A DNA stretch of 64,000 nt, from NCBI RefSeq assembly GCF_947498805.1, contig NZ_CANMLT010000006.1, positions 186,001-250,000 of the forward strand. The letters are read 5' to 3'. The position numbers and the translations under genes are program-made. Each line of letters opens with the position of its first letter. Positions within the stretch are counted from its first letter, which is position 1. The notes beneath the pieces are model-generated. The model searched no databases, was not told the DNA's origin, and worked only from the letters and a program-made list of their open reading frames with translations. Shown piece by piece: positions 52,294-61,915 of the stretch. Source of the DNA: an uncultured Tenacibaculum sp. (GTDB lineage Bacteria; Bacteroidota; Bacteroidia; Flavobacteriales; Flavobacteriaceae).

Positions 52294-54027
52294 ATGTCGA
52301 AAATTATTTCAGGATTTTCAAAACTTACCAAGGAAGAAAAAATTGATTGGTTAGCTAAAACTTATTTTGATAATCAACCAGAAATTATTCAAACTTTAAA
52401 ACAATATTGGAATGTAGATGCTTCTTTACAGCAATTACATGATGATTTTATAGAGAATACAATCACCAACTTTTACATGCCTTATGGTATTGCACCTAAC
52501 TTTGTAATTAATGGTCGGGATTATGTAATTCCAATGGTTGTAGAAGAAAGCTCTGTAGTTGCTGCGGCTTCTTTAGTTGCTAAATATTGGAGCACTCGAG
52601 GTGGATTTAAAACAGAGGTTATCTCTACAACTAAAATTGGTCAAGTACATTTTATGTACTCAGGTAATAAAGAAGATTTAACTACTTATTTCAAGCAGCA
52701 AAAAACAGAATTATATGCAGCTACGGCTTCCATTACTAAAAACATGGAAAAACGTGGTGGTGGAATTTTAGATATTGAATTAGTAGATAAAACTGATAAA
52801 CTTGCTAACTATTATCAGTTGCATGTTACGTTTGAAACCAAAGATTCTATGGGAGCGAATTTTATCAATTCGTGTCTAGAAGCGATGGCTAAACAATTTC
52901 AAAAAGAAGACATTGAAATTGTAATGAGTATTTTATCTAACTATGTTCCTGAATGTGTTGTTAGAGCTGAAGTTAGTTGTAAAATTGAAGAGTTAGGTGG
53001 CGAAAACCCAGAAAAGTTTGCACAAAAATTCGCCCAAGCCGTAAAAATTGCTGAAATAGAACCTTACCGAGCAGTTACTCATAACAAAGGTATTATGAAC
53101 GGTATTGATGCAGTGGTTTTAGCAACTGGAAACGATTTTAGAGCCATTGAAGCTGGAGCACATGCCTATGCTGCAAAAAATGGACATTATAAAAGTTTAA
53201 CGCATTGTGAGGTCAAAGATGGAGTTTTTAGATTTTGGATTGAAATTCCGTTGGCTTTAGGAACTGTTGGTGGATTAACTGCGTTACATCCTATGGCTAA
53301 ATTATCATTAGATATGATGGGGCGTCCATCTGCAAGAACCTTAATGCAAATTATGGCTACTGCAGGATTGGCTCAAAACTTTGCTGCTTTACGTGCCTTA
53401 ACAACAAAAGGAATTCAGCATGGACATATGAAAATGCACTTGCAGAATATATTAAATCAACACAGCGCTACTTCAGAAGAAAAAGAGCTTATTACAAAGT
53501 ACTTTGAAAACAGAACTGTTTCTCATAGCGCAGTAGTTGAAAAAATAAAATCATTACGAAAACCCGAAGTAAATTGGGTTAACTTTTTAAATAAAGAAGA
53601 GCTTACTCAAAAATTAAATGGTTTAAAAGCAGATGAGCATCCATTATTTGGAAAAATGAATGGACAACAGATGATCGAGCATGTAAGTTTCTTAGTAAAG
53701 ATTTCAAATGGAAAGGTTGCACTTGATGAATTTGTTAACGAAGAAAAATCTGCAAGAAGAAAGCCTTTTTTAGACACTGAAAATGAAATTCAAGTTGGTT
53801 TTAAGGCTCCTATGTTGTCTGAAGAACCTTATCCGGTTAAATTTGATACAATTCAGGAGTCTATCAATGATTTATTTTCACAAATAGACAGGTTTGAAAG
53901 CTTCTTTAAAGAAAATCCTAATAAAGTTATTGTACATCCATTCTTTGGAGAATTGGATTATGAATACTGGAAGAAGTTTCATGTAAAACATTTTACACAT
54001 CATTTTAAACAATTCGGATTAGTATAA
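52294..54027 (+). CDS. HMG-CoA reductase (class II) fused to a DinB/DUF1569-like domain
   Basis: 577 aa, longer than the 430-aa class II enzyme. Residues about 1-425 are the reductase: PMVVEESSVVAAAS (catalytic Glu), THNKGIMNGIDAVVLATGND (catalytic Lys and Asp), TKGIQHGHMKMH (catalytic His). From about 430 a second domain reads MNGQQMIEHVSFLVKI and HPFFGELDYEYWKKFHVKHF, the helical bundle with His residues of DUF1569/DinB-like proteins. It makes mevalonate from HMG-CoA. Its stop overlaps the next gene's ATG, so it is coupled to the kinase. Confidence 0.93.
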   Translation: MSKIISGFSKLTKEEKIDWLAKTYFDNQPEIIQTLKQYWNVDASLQQLHDDFIENTITNFYMPYGIAPNFVINGRDYVIPMVVEESSVVAAASLVAKYWSTRGGFKTEVISTTKIGQVHFMYSGNKEDLTTYFKQQKTELYAATASITKNMEKRGGGILDIELVDKTDKLANYYQLHVTFETKDSMGANFINSCLEAMAKQFQKEDIEIVMSILSNYVPECVVRAEVSCKIEELGGENPEKFAQKFAQAVKIAEIEPYRAVTHNKGIMNGIDAVVLATGNDFRAIEAGAHAYAAKNGHYKSLTHCEVKDGVFRFWIEIPLALGTVGGLTALHPMAKLSLDMMGRPSARTLMQIMATAGLAQNFAALRALTTKGIQHGHMKMHLQNILNQHSATSEEKELITKYFENRTVSHSAVVEKIKSLRKPEVNWVNFLNKEELTQKLNGLKADEHPLFGKMNGQQMIEHVSFLVKISNGKVALDEFVNEEKSARRKPFLDTENEIQVGFKAPMLSEEPYPVKFDTIQESINDLFSQIDRFESFFKENPNKVIVHPFFGELDYEYWKKFHVKHFTHHFKQFGLV

Positions 54028-54953
54028 TGCAATTTTACTCTAACGGAAAATTATTATTAACTGGAGAATATGTAGTTTTAGATGGTGCTACTTCCTTAGC
54101 AATTCCTACTAAATTTGGTCAAGATTTAGTTATTCAACCCATCAAAGAACCTCAACTTATTTGGGGAAGCTTTACACACACAGGTGAATGTTGGTTTGAA
54201 GCAAGTTTTGATCTACCTAAACTCCGTTTAACCTCAGCGACTTTTAATTCAAGTAATGAAGGGAGTGCCGAATTTATTGCGGAAACATTACAAGGTTTAT
54301 TACAAGAAGCTAGACAATTAAACCCATCATTTTTGAATGACAATTCGGGTTATGTTGTAAAAACTAATTTAGGTTTTCCTAGAGATTGGGGATTGGGTAG
54401 TTCTTCTACTTTAATTAATAATATTGCTACATGGGCAGAAGTGAATCCATTTACACTTTTATGGAATGCTTTTTCTGGAAGTGGGTATGATATTGCTTGT
54501 GCAAAACATAATACTCCCATTTTTTATCAATTAAACGATAAAAAACCTCTTGTGGAAGAAGTTTCTTTTTCACCAAACTTTACTGAGGAATTGTTTTTTG
54601 TTCACTTAAACCAAAAACAAAACAGTAGAGAGGGAATTGCACAATACAGAAAAAACAATAAAAATATCCAACAAGAGATAAATGATATTTCTGAATTATC
54701 AAAGGAGTTTATTGAAACTACATCTGTTAATGATGTCAATAAACTAATTGTGGAGCACGAAAGAATCATAAGTTCTATTATTAAGTTATCTCCTGTAAAA
54801 AAGGAATTGTTTGGAGATTACTTTGGAGAAGTTAAAAGTCTAGGTGCTTGGGGAGGAGATTTTGTTTTGGTTACTGGAAATGAAGATACTCCTAAGTATT
54901 TCCAACAAAAAGGGTTTGAAACGATTATTCCTTATTCAAAAATGGTTTTATAA
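54027..54953 (+). CDS. GHMP kinase, mevalonate kinase-like (GYDIACA type)
   Basis: 308 aa. N-terminal LLLTGEYVVLDGATSLAIPT, the ATP motif WGLGSSSTLINN, and GSGYDIACAKHN (substrate loop). This type phosphorylates mevalonate or phosphomevalonate. Its place directly behind HMG-CoA reductase supports a role in the mevalonate pathway; which phosphorylation step is not clear. Overlaps neighbours on both sides by 1 bp. Confidence 0.88.
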   Translation: MQFYSNGKLLLTGEYVVLDGATSLAIPTKFGQDLVIQPIKEPQLIWGSFTHTGECWFEASFDLPKLRLTSATFNSSNEGSAEFIAETLQGLLQEARQLNPSFLNDNSGYVVKTNLGFPRDWGLGSSSTLINNIATWAEVNPFTLLWNAFSGSGYDIACAKHNTPIFYQLNDKKPLVEEVSFSPNFTEELFFVHLNQKQNSREGIAQYRKNNKNIQQEINDISELSKEFIETTSVNDVNKLIVEHERIISSIIKLSPVKKELFGDYFGEVKSLGAWGGDFVLVTGNEDTPKYFQQKGFETIIPYSKMVL

Positions 54954-56164
54954 TGAAAAAAGTTATAATTATTGGTGGAGGTGCAGCTGGTTTTTTTACA
55001 GCGATAAATGCAAAAGAACAGAATCCTGACTTAGACATTACAATTCTTGAAAAAGGAAAAGAGGTTTTACAAAAAGTAAAAATTTCTGGTGGCGGACGTT
55101 GTAATGTTACGCATGCTTGTTTTGAACCAAAAGAACTAACAAAATTCTATCCAAGAGGTAAAAAGGAACTCTTAGGTCCTTTTCATCAATTTATGACAGG
55201 CGATACTTTTGAATGGTTTGAAAACAGAGGTGTTCCTTTAAAAATAGAAGGAGATAACCGCGTATTCCCAGAAGCAAATACTTCACAAGCAATCATCAAC
55301 TGTTTTCAATCTTTGGTTGATAGCCTGGGGATTTCTGTTTTAAAAAATCATGGAGTTACTTCTGTTGAAGAACAAAACGATCGTTGGTTAGTACATACAA
55401 AAGAGCAATCTTTTGATGCGGATTATTTGGTTGTAGCAGCTGGGAGTAGCAAGAAAGTTTGGGACTTGGCTAAAACATTAGATCATTCAATTATTCAACC
55501 AGTACCTTCTTTATTTACTTTTAATATCAAAGATGAACGAATTGCAGATTTAGGTGGAATTTCTGTACCGAATGCAACAGTAAAAATACTAGATACCAAA
55601 CTTGAAAACTATGGGCCTTTATTAATTACACATTGGGGATTAAGCGGACCCGCGGTTTTAAAGTTATCGGCTTTTGGAGCAAGAATATTAGCAGAGAAAA
55701 GCTACCAATATAAAGTAGAAGTAAACTGGCTAGGAAGTAATCCTTCAACAATACTTCAAGAGTTACAAAAACTTAAAAAACAACAGGCTAAAAAACAAGC
55801 ATCTTTAAAATCTCCTTTTTCGGAAGTACCTAGAAGATTATGGGAACGCTTTGTAAAAGCTGCTGGCATAAAACCAAACCAAAACTGGGGTGATTTAAAC
55901 AACAATCAACTTCAGAGCTTAGCAGATCAACTAACAAAGTCTGTTTTTAATGCAAATGGTAAATCAACTTTTAAAGAAGAGTTTGTAACTGCTGGAGGAA
56001 TTGATTTAAAAGAGATTAACTTTAAACGCTTTGAGAGTAAGTTTCATAAAAACTTATTTTTTGTTGGAGAGGTTTTAAATATTGATGCCGTTACTGGAGG
56101 TTTTAATTTTCAAAATGCTTGGACGGGTGGTTTTATTTGTGCCAAGTCTATTGCTGAAAGTTAG
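54953..56164 (+). CDS. NAD(P)/FAD-dependent oxidoreductase, HI0933/BaiN-like
   Basis: 403 aa. FAD-binding GGGAAGFFTAINA near residue 8, KVKISGGGRCNVTHA near 41-55, and the C-terminal GEVLNIDAVTGGFNFQNAW. These are flavoproteins of the HI0933/YhiN family; BaiN from gut clostridia acts on bile acids. Here it is coupled to mevalonate genes, but a shared substrate is not evident. It overlaps the convergent gene by 4 bp. Confidence 0.9.
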   Translation: MKKVIIIGGGAAGFFTAINAKEQNPDLDITILEKGKEVLQKVKISGGGRCNVTHACFEPKELTKFYPRGKKELLGPFHQFMTGDTFEWFENRGVPLKIEGDNRVFPEANTSQAIINCFQSLVDSLGISVLKNHGVTSVEEQNDRWLVHTKEQSFDADYLVVAAGSSKKVWDLAKTLDHSIIQPVPSLFTFNIKDERIADLGGISVPNATVKILDTKLENYGPLLITHWGLSGPAVLKLSAFGARILAEKSYQYKVEVNWLGSNPSTILQELQKLKKQQAKKQASLKSPFSEVPRRLWERFVKAAGIKPNQNWGDLNNNQLQSLADQLTKSVFNANGKSTFKEEFVTAGGIDLKEINFKRFESKFHKNLFFVGEVLNIDAVTGGFNFQNAWTGGFICAKSIAES

Positions 56165-56781
56165 TAACTCATTATCGTTCCATAATATAGCAGCTGATAG
56201 GTTTTTACATCTAACAATAAGTAGTTCATTGCCATCATCATTCCATAATTAGATTTGTCATAAAATAAATGATTGAAGTAATCTATTTTATTCTGGTCAA
56301 AATCAAAATAATCTTTATGGGTGTTAAATCGAGCTTCATAAAAATTTTCTAACTGAGAAAGCCTGTGAACATTTACTCCCTTTGAACATGTATATAAACT
56401 ATCTATTTTTCTTTTAAGCTTGGTTCCTTTATATGTTAAACGACCGTTTGATTTAAAAATGGTGTTTTTATAAGCTTCTTTCTCTAACAAATCATATAAA
56501 ATACTCTCTGTACCTACTTCTTTTTGTATCCTTTCTATATACTTTGATAAATTATTAGACAATCTATTCAACTCTCCTACTCTTACTTTTGTTTTCTGAA
56601 ACATTAATGGTTTCTTTTCTGCTTGTTTTTCAAAAAATGAAGTTCTTCCTTCAATAAGATCAGATTGTACTCGAATAGCATCCATCATAGACTCATGCGC
56701 TTTATAGGTAGAAAAGCTATGCTGGGCAGTACCTTTCATAAAACAAAACAACAGACTCAAAATGACACAAACGTTCTTCAT
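56161..56781 (-). CDS. Secreted hypothetical protein
   Basis: 206 aa with a signal peptide ending near MKGTAQ. A mostly helical body with several Tyr-rich parts. No recognised family. Confidence 0.6.
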   Translation of the reverse strand: MKNVCVILSLLFCFMKGTAQHSFSTYKAHESMMDAIRVQSDLIEGRTSFFEKQAEKKPLMFQKTKVRVGELNRLSNNLSKYIERIQKEVGTESILYDLLEKEAYKNTIFKSNGRLTYKGTKLKRKIDSLYTCSKGVNVHRLSQLENFYEARFNTHKDYFDFDQNKIDYFNHLFYDKSNYGMMMAMNYLLLDVKTYQLLYYGTIMSY

Positions 56782-56866
56782 TAAATATTTTTTACGAAAG
56801 ATAGTTTTTTTAAAATAAACCTATTAAGACAATATTTTCACTAGCTTTAACAACTAATTTAAACCT

Positions 56867-57640
56867 ATGTTTTTAGACAATAGTTTTATTCAATTTTGGT
56901 TTCAAAGCGCATCTACAGTTTTGGTTCGTTACTTGATTTTTGCAAGTACAACCTTTCTATTGTTTTATATTCTATTCAGAAAACAACTATGGTTTCGAAA
57001 AATCCAGAAAAAACTACCAAAAATTAAAGATTATAAAAGAGATTTTGGCTACTCTATTTTATCTGTAACCATTTTTGCTACAGTATCATTGATTGTTTTC
57101 TACTATTTAAAACCATACACTAATATTTATTACAATTTCAATGAGTATTCTAATCTATATTATGCCTTAAGTTGGGTATGGATTTTCTTTTTACACGATA
57201 CTTATTTTTACTGGATTCATCGTTGGATGCATAGACCTAAATGGTACAGAAAGGTACATTTGATCCATCATAAATCTACCAATCCTTCTCCTTGGACCGC
57301 CTATGCATTTCATCCATTTGAAGCATTTTTAGAAACACTTATTGCGCCATTAATTGCTTTTACACTTCCAGTACACATTTCTTCTATTGGATTGTTTTTC
57401 TTATTCCAAATAGCCTACAATGTATATGGTCATTTAGGTTTCGAACTTTATCCTAAAGGGTTTCACAAAACATGGATTGGAAAATGGATAAACACTTCAG
57501 TAGCCCATAACCTACATCATAAAAAATTTCATGGAAATTATGGGTTATACTTCCTTTTTTGGGATCGCATAATGGGTACCTTACGTGAAGATTATGATAT
57601 TTCTTTTGAAGAAACTACTAGTCGTAATTCTAAACCATAG
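56867..57640 (+). CDS. Fatty-acid hydroxylase/sterol desaturase-family membrane protein
   Basis: 257 aa with about four TM helices and the His-box pattern of the family: HDTYFYWIHRWMH, RKVHLIHHKS, HNLHHKKFHGNYG. These bind a di-iron centre. In bacteria the substrates are fatty acids, carotenoids or sterols; none can be named here. It overlaps the convergent isomerase gene by 11 bp. Confidence 0.93.
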   Translation: MFLDNSFIQFWFQSASTVLVRYLIFASTTFLLFYILFRKQLWFRKIQKKLPKIKDYKRDFGYSILSVTIFATVSLIVFYYLKPYTNIYYNFNEYSNLYYALSWVWIFFLHDTYFYWIHRWMHRPKWYRKVHLIHHKSTNPSPWTAYAFHPFEAFLETLIAPLIAFTLPVHISSIGLFFLFQIAYNVYGHLGFELYPKGFHKTWIGKWINTSVAHNLHHKKFHGNYGLYFLFWDRIMGTLREDYDISFEETTSRNSKP

Positions 57641-57974
57641 ATTTATTACAATACCCTATTCTTTCAAAATCTCGAATATTCATAGACACAATTGGAGAAT
57701 TTGGAAAAAGGTCTTTTAATACTTTTACAATACTTGAAGAGAGTTTATTCTTTTGTTCTGCAGTTCTTCCTTCCATAATATTACCAAATACATGAATAAA
57801 ATCGTCTTTCTTACCTCCAACAATATAATCTTCATATACTTTTATTCGAACTTTGATATCTCCTTTTACAAAAAGTTCTGATGCTTCTGCAGCTTCATAA
57901 ACTAACTGCATTACTTCTTGTTTAGAAGTATCTTTGATAAGATCACCAGAGCATTCAATAATAAAATGTGGCAT
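57630..57974 (-). CDS. 5-carboxymethyl-2-hydroxymuconate isomerase-like tautomerase
   Basis: 114 aa, Met-Pro start (MPHFIIECSGDL) so Pro2 becomes the catalytic N-terminal proline after Met removal. The rest (KVYEDYIVGG, MEGRTAEQKNKLSS) is typical of the HpaF-type group. No other homoprotocatechuate gene lies here, so the actual substrate is open. 11 bp separate it from the next gene upstream. Confidence 0.85.
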   Translation of the reverse strand: MPHFIIECSGDLIKDTSKQEVMQLVYEAAEASELFVKGDIKVRIKVYEDYIVGGKKDDFIHVFGNIMEGRTAEQKNKLSSSIVKVLKDLFPNSPIVSMNIRDFERIGYCNKSMV

Positions 57975-57985
57975 AATAGTTTGAT

Positions 57986-58219
57986 TTAAGCTAATTCTCC
58001 TCTGTGAGGTTTTAATGCATCTCTAAATACTTTCATATAAGTTTCATCAACTATTACAAAAGCAATGGTATGCATTTCATTTAGTTCTTTATAGTTTACC
58101 TCATCATATGGTAGTTTATCTATTTGAGCAAACTCTGTTAAATGGATACAGTGATGTTTTGCAGTTTCTAATCCGTCTGGACCTTTAAAATCCCAAATCA
58201 ATTTTATTTTTCTACTCAT
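57986..58219 (-). CDS. Small hypothetical protein
   Basis: 77 aa, cytoplasmic, with a strand-helix pattern (KIKLIWDFKGPDG, KHHCIHLTEFA, HTIAFVIVDETYMKVFRD). It is closely spaced with the tautomerase gene (11 bp), so co-expressed. Family not recognised. Confidence 0.65.
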   Translation of the reverse strand: MSRKIKLIWDFKGPDGLETAKHHCIHLTEFAQIDKLPYDEVNYKELNEMHTIAFVIVDETYMKVFRDALKPHRGELA

Positions 58220-58285
58220 ACAACAAAAATACCCAATTCTACTGAGAGAACTGAGTATTTCTACTAATAATCAAAAACACTATCT

Positions 58286-59194
58286 CTATTTTTGCTCTAC
58301 TTTCCAAGTATAGTTAATCTTTCTTTTTAAATATTCTTTTAGAGGTTCCAAACCAATCTCTTTTCTTCTTCTATCTACATATGCCGGGTCTTTTATTGGA
58401 AAAGGTTCTAATTTTCGCATGGCATTGTATCGGAACTGCATTCCAAACAATTGTGGTTTATTAGAATTGACTAAAATTCTATCTTGAATTTTTGCATATT
58501 CCATACAACTCCCCTGTTTTTTCAAACAGGCTTCTTTTATTTTGGATATATACTTTACTCGAATAGCATCGTCTTTATGATGATTAATTACCAACAACGG
58601 ACCATCTGCTGCCAACTTCCCTACCATATCATAAGTAGGCCATCCTTTCTCCTTTATCAGCTTTTCCATTTCAGTAAAATTCCCTCCACCGATTTCTTCT
58701 TTCATTTTTGCTAATGGATAATACCAATGCGGAGCTTTTCCCTTTTTCATATAAAACCTCTTCGCCATATCTAACTGATAATCTAAAGCCTGATCTTTCA
58801 TTATAATACGTAACAACTGTTTTGCATATACGGGTTGTTGAAGCTTTCCTTTCTCTTTCTGATATTTCTCAAGCTGCTGTTCTTCAATAGTAGGCCATCT
58901 TTCATCATCTGTTAACGACAATAAATCATTGTCCGCTAAAGCCCATAAAGAGTTATCATTTTTCAATGCTCTATTTAAATAGTGAAAAGCACTATCTTTT
59001 TGATACATGATTGCATAAGCACATGCTAAATTGTAGGTGTTCCTATAATTTGAAGCATCCTTTTTAAACACTTCTTTATATGCTACAATAGCTTTCTCCA
59101 AATCTCCTTCTCTTCTAAAAGCATCTCCTTTGTTTTCTTTTTGCCCAAACAAATTCACTGAAAATAACAGGAAACAAAGTACTAATTTTCTCAT
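58286..59194 (-). CDS. TPR-containing secreted protein
   Basis: 302 aa from the ATG at 59194, giving signal peptide MRKLVLCFLLFSVNLFGQ; the longer in-frame reading runs into the preceding gene. One or two TPR units near residues 20-90 (GDLEKAIVAYKEVFKK, NLACAYAIMYQKDSAFHYLN), then a family-specific domain. It starts 4 bp after the serine hydrolase stop. Confidence 0.75.
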   Translation of the reverse strand: MRKLVLCFLLFSVNLFGQKENKGDAFRREGDLEKAIVAYKEVFKKDASNYRNTYNLACAYAIMYQKDSAFHYLNRALKNDNSLWALADNDLLSLTDDERWPTIEEQQLEKYQKEKGKLQQPVYAKQLLRIIMKDQALDYQLDMAKRFYMKKGKAPHWYYPLAKMKEEIGGGNFTEMEKLIKEKGWPTYDMVGKLAADGPLLVINHHKDDAIRVKYISKIKEACLKKQGSCMEYAKIQDRILVNSNKPQLFGMQFRYNAMRKLEPFPIKDPAYVDRRRKEIGLEPLKEYLKRKINYTWKVEQK

Positions 59195-59198
59195 ACCA

Positions 59199-60245
59199 TT
59201 ATTTCTTAGCGCTCGATGAAAGGTAGGTTTGTAGTATTTGAATAGCTGTTTGAGTTGCTGATACAGTAGCAGCATTAAACGTAAATGCTATCGATACTTT
59301 TTGAGCTGGTAAATAAATAGCCACTGATTGATAACCATCAATTCCACCATCATGTCCATAAATCGTTATCCCATTAAAGTTTATTACCGAAATTCCTAGT
59401 CCCCAGTCATTCCTGATTGGTGTTGTCATTTCATTCAATATTTCGTTTGAAATAATTTTTCCATTAAACAATGCATTATAAAAAGTATTTACCTCTTGAG
59501 CTGTTGAAGTTATTCCTCCAGCTCCCATAGTTGACTTTAAGTACGTCTCTTGATAAATAGGAGTCCAAATATTCTCTTTTAAAAAATAAGAATATGCTTC
59601 ATTCTTCTTAGGCTTGAGTTTAGCACCAAATGTTGTTCTTTTTAATTTCAACGGTTTAAAAACCCTTTCATTCAACACCTTAGAAAACGATTTCTTTTCT
59701 ATATCTTCTATAATATATGATAATAGTATAAAATTTGAATTGGAATAAGCCGTTTGTGATCCTGGTTCGAATACACTTCCTCCTTTTATGATTTTACCTA
59801 TCATCTCTTTTCTATTTCTTGGTTTTCGTATCCAAGTATCAAACCCTTCTTCATCAGTAATATTAAACAATCCACTTTGATGACTTAATAAATACTTGAT
59901 GGTTATTTTATCTGAATTAGGAACTTTTGGAAAGTATTTACTTAACAAAGTATTTAATTCTAGTTTTTGCTCTTCAATAAGTTTTAAAACGACACTCGCT
60001 GTAAATACTTTTGAGATAGATCCAATTTTATATCTGGTATTGGCATTAGCAACTTTATCTTGTACCAAATTAGCTTTACCAAAGGACTTATTATAAACCT
60101 CATTTCCATTTTGAAAGATCGAAACTGTTCCCATTGCTTTTTGTTCTACTTCAAAAGAATGCAACAATTGATCTAAATTTTCATGCTGTGCATAGGTAAA
60201 AAAAGAGCATACGAATCCTATAAAAACAAGTACATGTTTCTTCAT
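59199..60245 (-). CDS. Beta-lactamase-family serine hydrolase
   Basis: 348 aa with signal peptide (cut near FFTYAQ). Class C-like motifs: SISK with Ser76 and Lys79, YSN at 167-169, and HDGG near 290 for the third motif. Such proteins include D-aminopeptidases and esterases; antibiotic resistance is not implied. Followed closely by the TPR gene. Confidence 0.9.
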   Translation of the reverse strand: MKKHVLVFIGFVCSFFTYAQHENLDQLLHSFEVEQKAMGTVSIFQNGNEVYNKSFGKANLVQDKVANANTRYKIGSISKVFTASVVLKLIEEQKLELNTLLSKYFPKVPNSDKITIKYLLSHQSGLFNITDEEGFDTWIRKPRNRKEMIGKIIKGGSVFEPGSQTAYSNSNFILLSYIIEDIEKKSFSKVLNERVFKPLKLKRTTFGAKLKPKKNEAYSYFLKENIWTPIYQETYLKSTMGAGGITSTAQEVNTFYNALFNGKIISNEILNEMTTPIRNDWGLGISVINFNGITIYGHDGGIDGYQSVAIYLPAQKVSIAFTFNAATVSATQTAIQILQTYLSSSAKK

Positions 60246-60277
60246 AATTATAATTTAATAAGTTATACGAATACTTT

Positions 60278-60652
60278 TTACGCCTCTTTTTGCTTAAGGG
60301 TTAACCCAATAATTCCTAAACGCGCTATTAAGAAAACAACCATTCCAAAGGTTGGACAAAGTAATGCCACTTTTAATCCTCCTGCGAGTATGCTAGAGGA
60401 TACCGGACCACTTTCACTTATTGAATCAAAAGCTCCAATTAATCCGATCATTTGTCCTAAGAACCCCCAAACCAAAGCAAATAAACTAATATGATGTACT
60501 GTTTTTTTTAATACTCCTTTTTCATCTCCTTTAAGTAAAGAAAAAACTACTAAACCAATACAAGTTAGCATCATTAGAAATAATGGATACATAAAAGCAG
60601 GTCCACCTTCGTTTAATCTATCGAAAAACTGACCAAAAATTAAAAATCTCAT
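60278..60652 (-). CDS. MotA/TolQ/ExbB-like membrane protein
   Basis: 124 aa with three TM segments (about 18-38, 56-76, 86-115). The pattern FALVWGFLGQMIGLIGAFDS and SSILAGGLKVALLCPTFGMV is the proton channel core of the ExbB/TolQ/MotA family. Too short for a full ExbB and no ExbD partner lies next to it, so energy coupling is uncertain. Confidence 0.7.
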   Translation of the reverse strand: MRFLIFGQFFDRLNEGGPAFMYPLFLMMLTCIGLVVFSLLKGDEKGVLKKTVHHISLFALVWGFLGQMIGLIGAFDSISESGPVSSSILAGGLKVALLCPTFGMVVFLIARLGIIGLTLKQKEA

Positions 60653-60853
60653 AGTTATTAAATTTTAAAAGTTATTATGCTCCAAACTTACTTGAGTTAT
60701 AGCTTGCTTATTTTTAATTTCGACACATGACAAAATTAAAAACTAAAACTACGTTTTTTATAAGATAACTTGCAAATCTGCTATTCACCTCTTTTTTTCC
60801 GTTTTTTATCGCTAAAAACATTTCCTTTTCAAAAAAAGAAAGATATTGCACCA

Positions 60854-61915
60854 ATGAAAAAAACTACATCAATACTAAAATGGTTAGCTACTACAGCCAT
60901 TCACCTTTTATTTTGGATTGGTGTTTATTTCTTTTACACCTATTTTTTAGGATATGGTACCAGTAATACTGCTTATGTAAATAAGTTTTCTCTGTTTTTA
61001 ATGCCTATTACAATCTGTACAGGCTATTTCTTTTTATTATTTCTAATACCTAAATACCTATTACAAAAAAAGCAAGTCTTGTTTATTGTATATACGATAT
61101 ATACATTTATTGTTAGTTCTTTCTTTATCCTACTTTCCATATTATACGGGCTAGTTTTTTCATATGACCTCACCATTAATGAAGCTTCCCCTTTAACAAA
61201 AACGCTTCCTTTTATTGTGTTTGGTGTGTACTTTGTTGTGTTGGTAGTTATCATGTTAGGACTGGTAATGCACAATTATAACTCAGCATTAAAAAGTGAA
61301 GACTTAAAGAATAAATTCTTAAAGACTCAATTACAACTGAAGGAACAAGAATTGAAGTTTTTAAAAATGCAAATTCATCCACATTTCTTATTCAATACAC
61401 TAAATACACTCTATGGGTTTGCTTTAAAAAAATCAGACAATGCTCCTGATATGATCTTAAAACTATCTAACTTATTAGATTACATCTTATATCAAGTTGA
61501 AAAACCAAAAGTTTTATTAAGCAATGAGGTACAGCACATTGAAGATTATATCTCACTTGAAAAAATGAGGTTTCAAGAAAACCTACAGATAAATTTTGAA
61601 AAAGAAATTCACAGTGATCTAATCCAAATTGCTCCTATGATTTTACTGCCTTTTGTAGAAAACGCTTTTAAACACGGGAACCATTTCAATGGAAAATTAA
61701 GTATAGACATTCGTTTAAAAACATCTGATAATTCTTTATTTTTCAATATTGAAAATTCAGCAAAAAAAACAATCAACTCCAAAAAAGGAATTGGTTTAGA
61801 GAACATTAAAAAGAGATTAGAAATGTTATTTGACAATAATTTCAATTTGGATACAAACCAAACAGATACCAAATATGTGGTTAGTTTAAAACTTCCTTTA
61901 AAAAATGAGTACTAA
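60854..61915 (+). CDS. LytS/YpdA-type sensor histidine kinase
   Basis: 353 aa from the ATG at 60854 (an upstream TTG start is unlikely). Four TM helices (about 8-30, 46-66, 76-100, 118-140), then a coiled coil and His_kinase domain with HPHFLFN, His177 being the phospho-acceptor. N-box LPFVENAFKHG and G-box GIGLENIKKR. Overlaps the response regulator by 11 bp. Confidence 0.93.
   Translation: MKKTTSILKWLATTAIHLLFWIGVYFFYTYFLGYGTSNTAYVNKFSLFLMPITICTGYFFLLFLIPKYLLQKKQVLFIVYTIYTFIVSSFFILLSILYGLVFSYDLTINEASPLTKTLPFIVFGVYFVVLVVIMLGLVMHNYNSALKSEDLKNKFLKTQLQLKEQELKFLKMQIHPHFLFNTLNTLYGFALKKSDNAPDMILKLSNLLDYILYQVEKPKVLLSNEVQHIEDYISLEKMRFQENLQINFEKEIHSDLIQIAPMILLPFVENAFKHGNHFNGKLSIDIRLKTSDNSLFFNIENSAKKTINSKKGIGLENIKKRLEMLFDNNFNLDTNQTDTKYVVSLKLPLKNEY

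Noticed and set aside
59195..59275. Longer N-terminus of the TPR protein
   Set aside because: It overlaps the serine hydrolase gene and would hide an evident signal peptide that starts at 59194.
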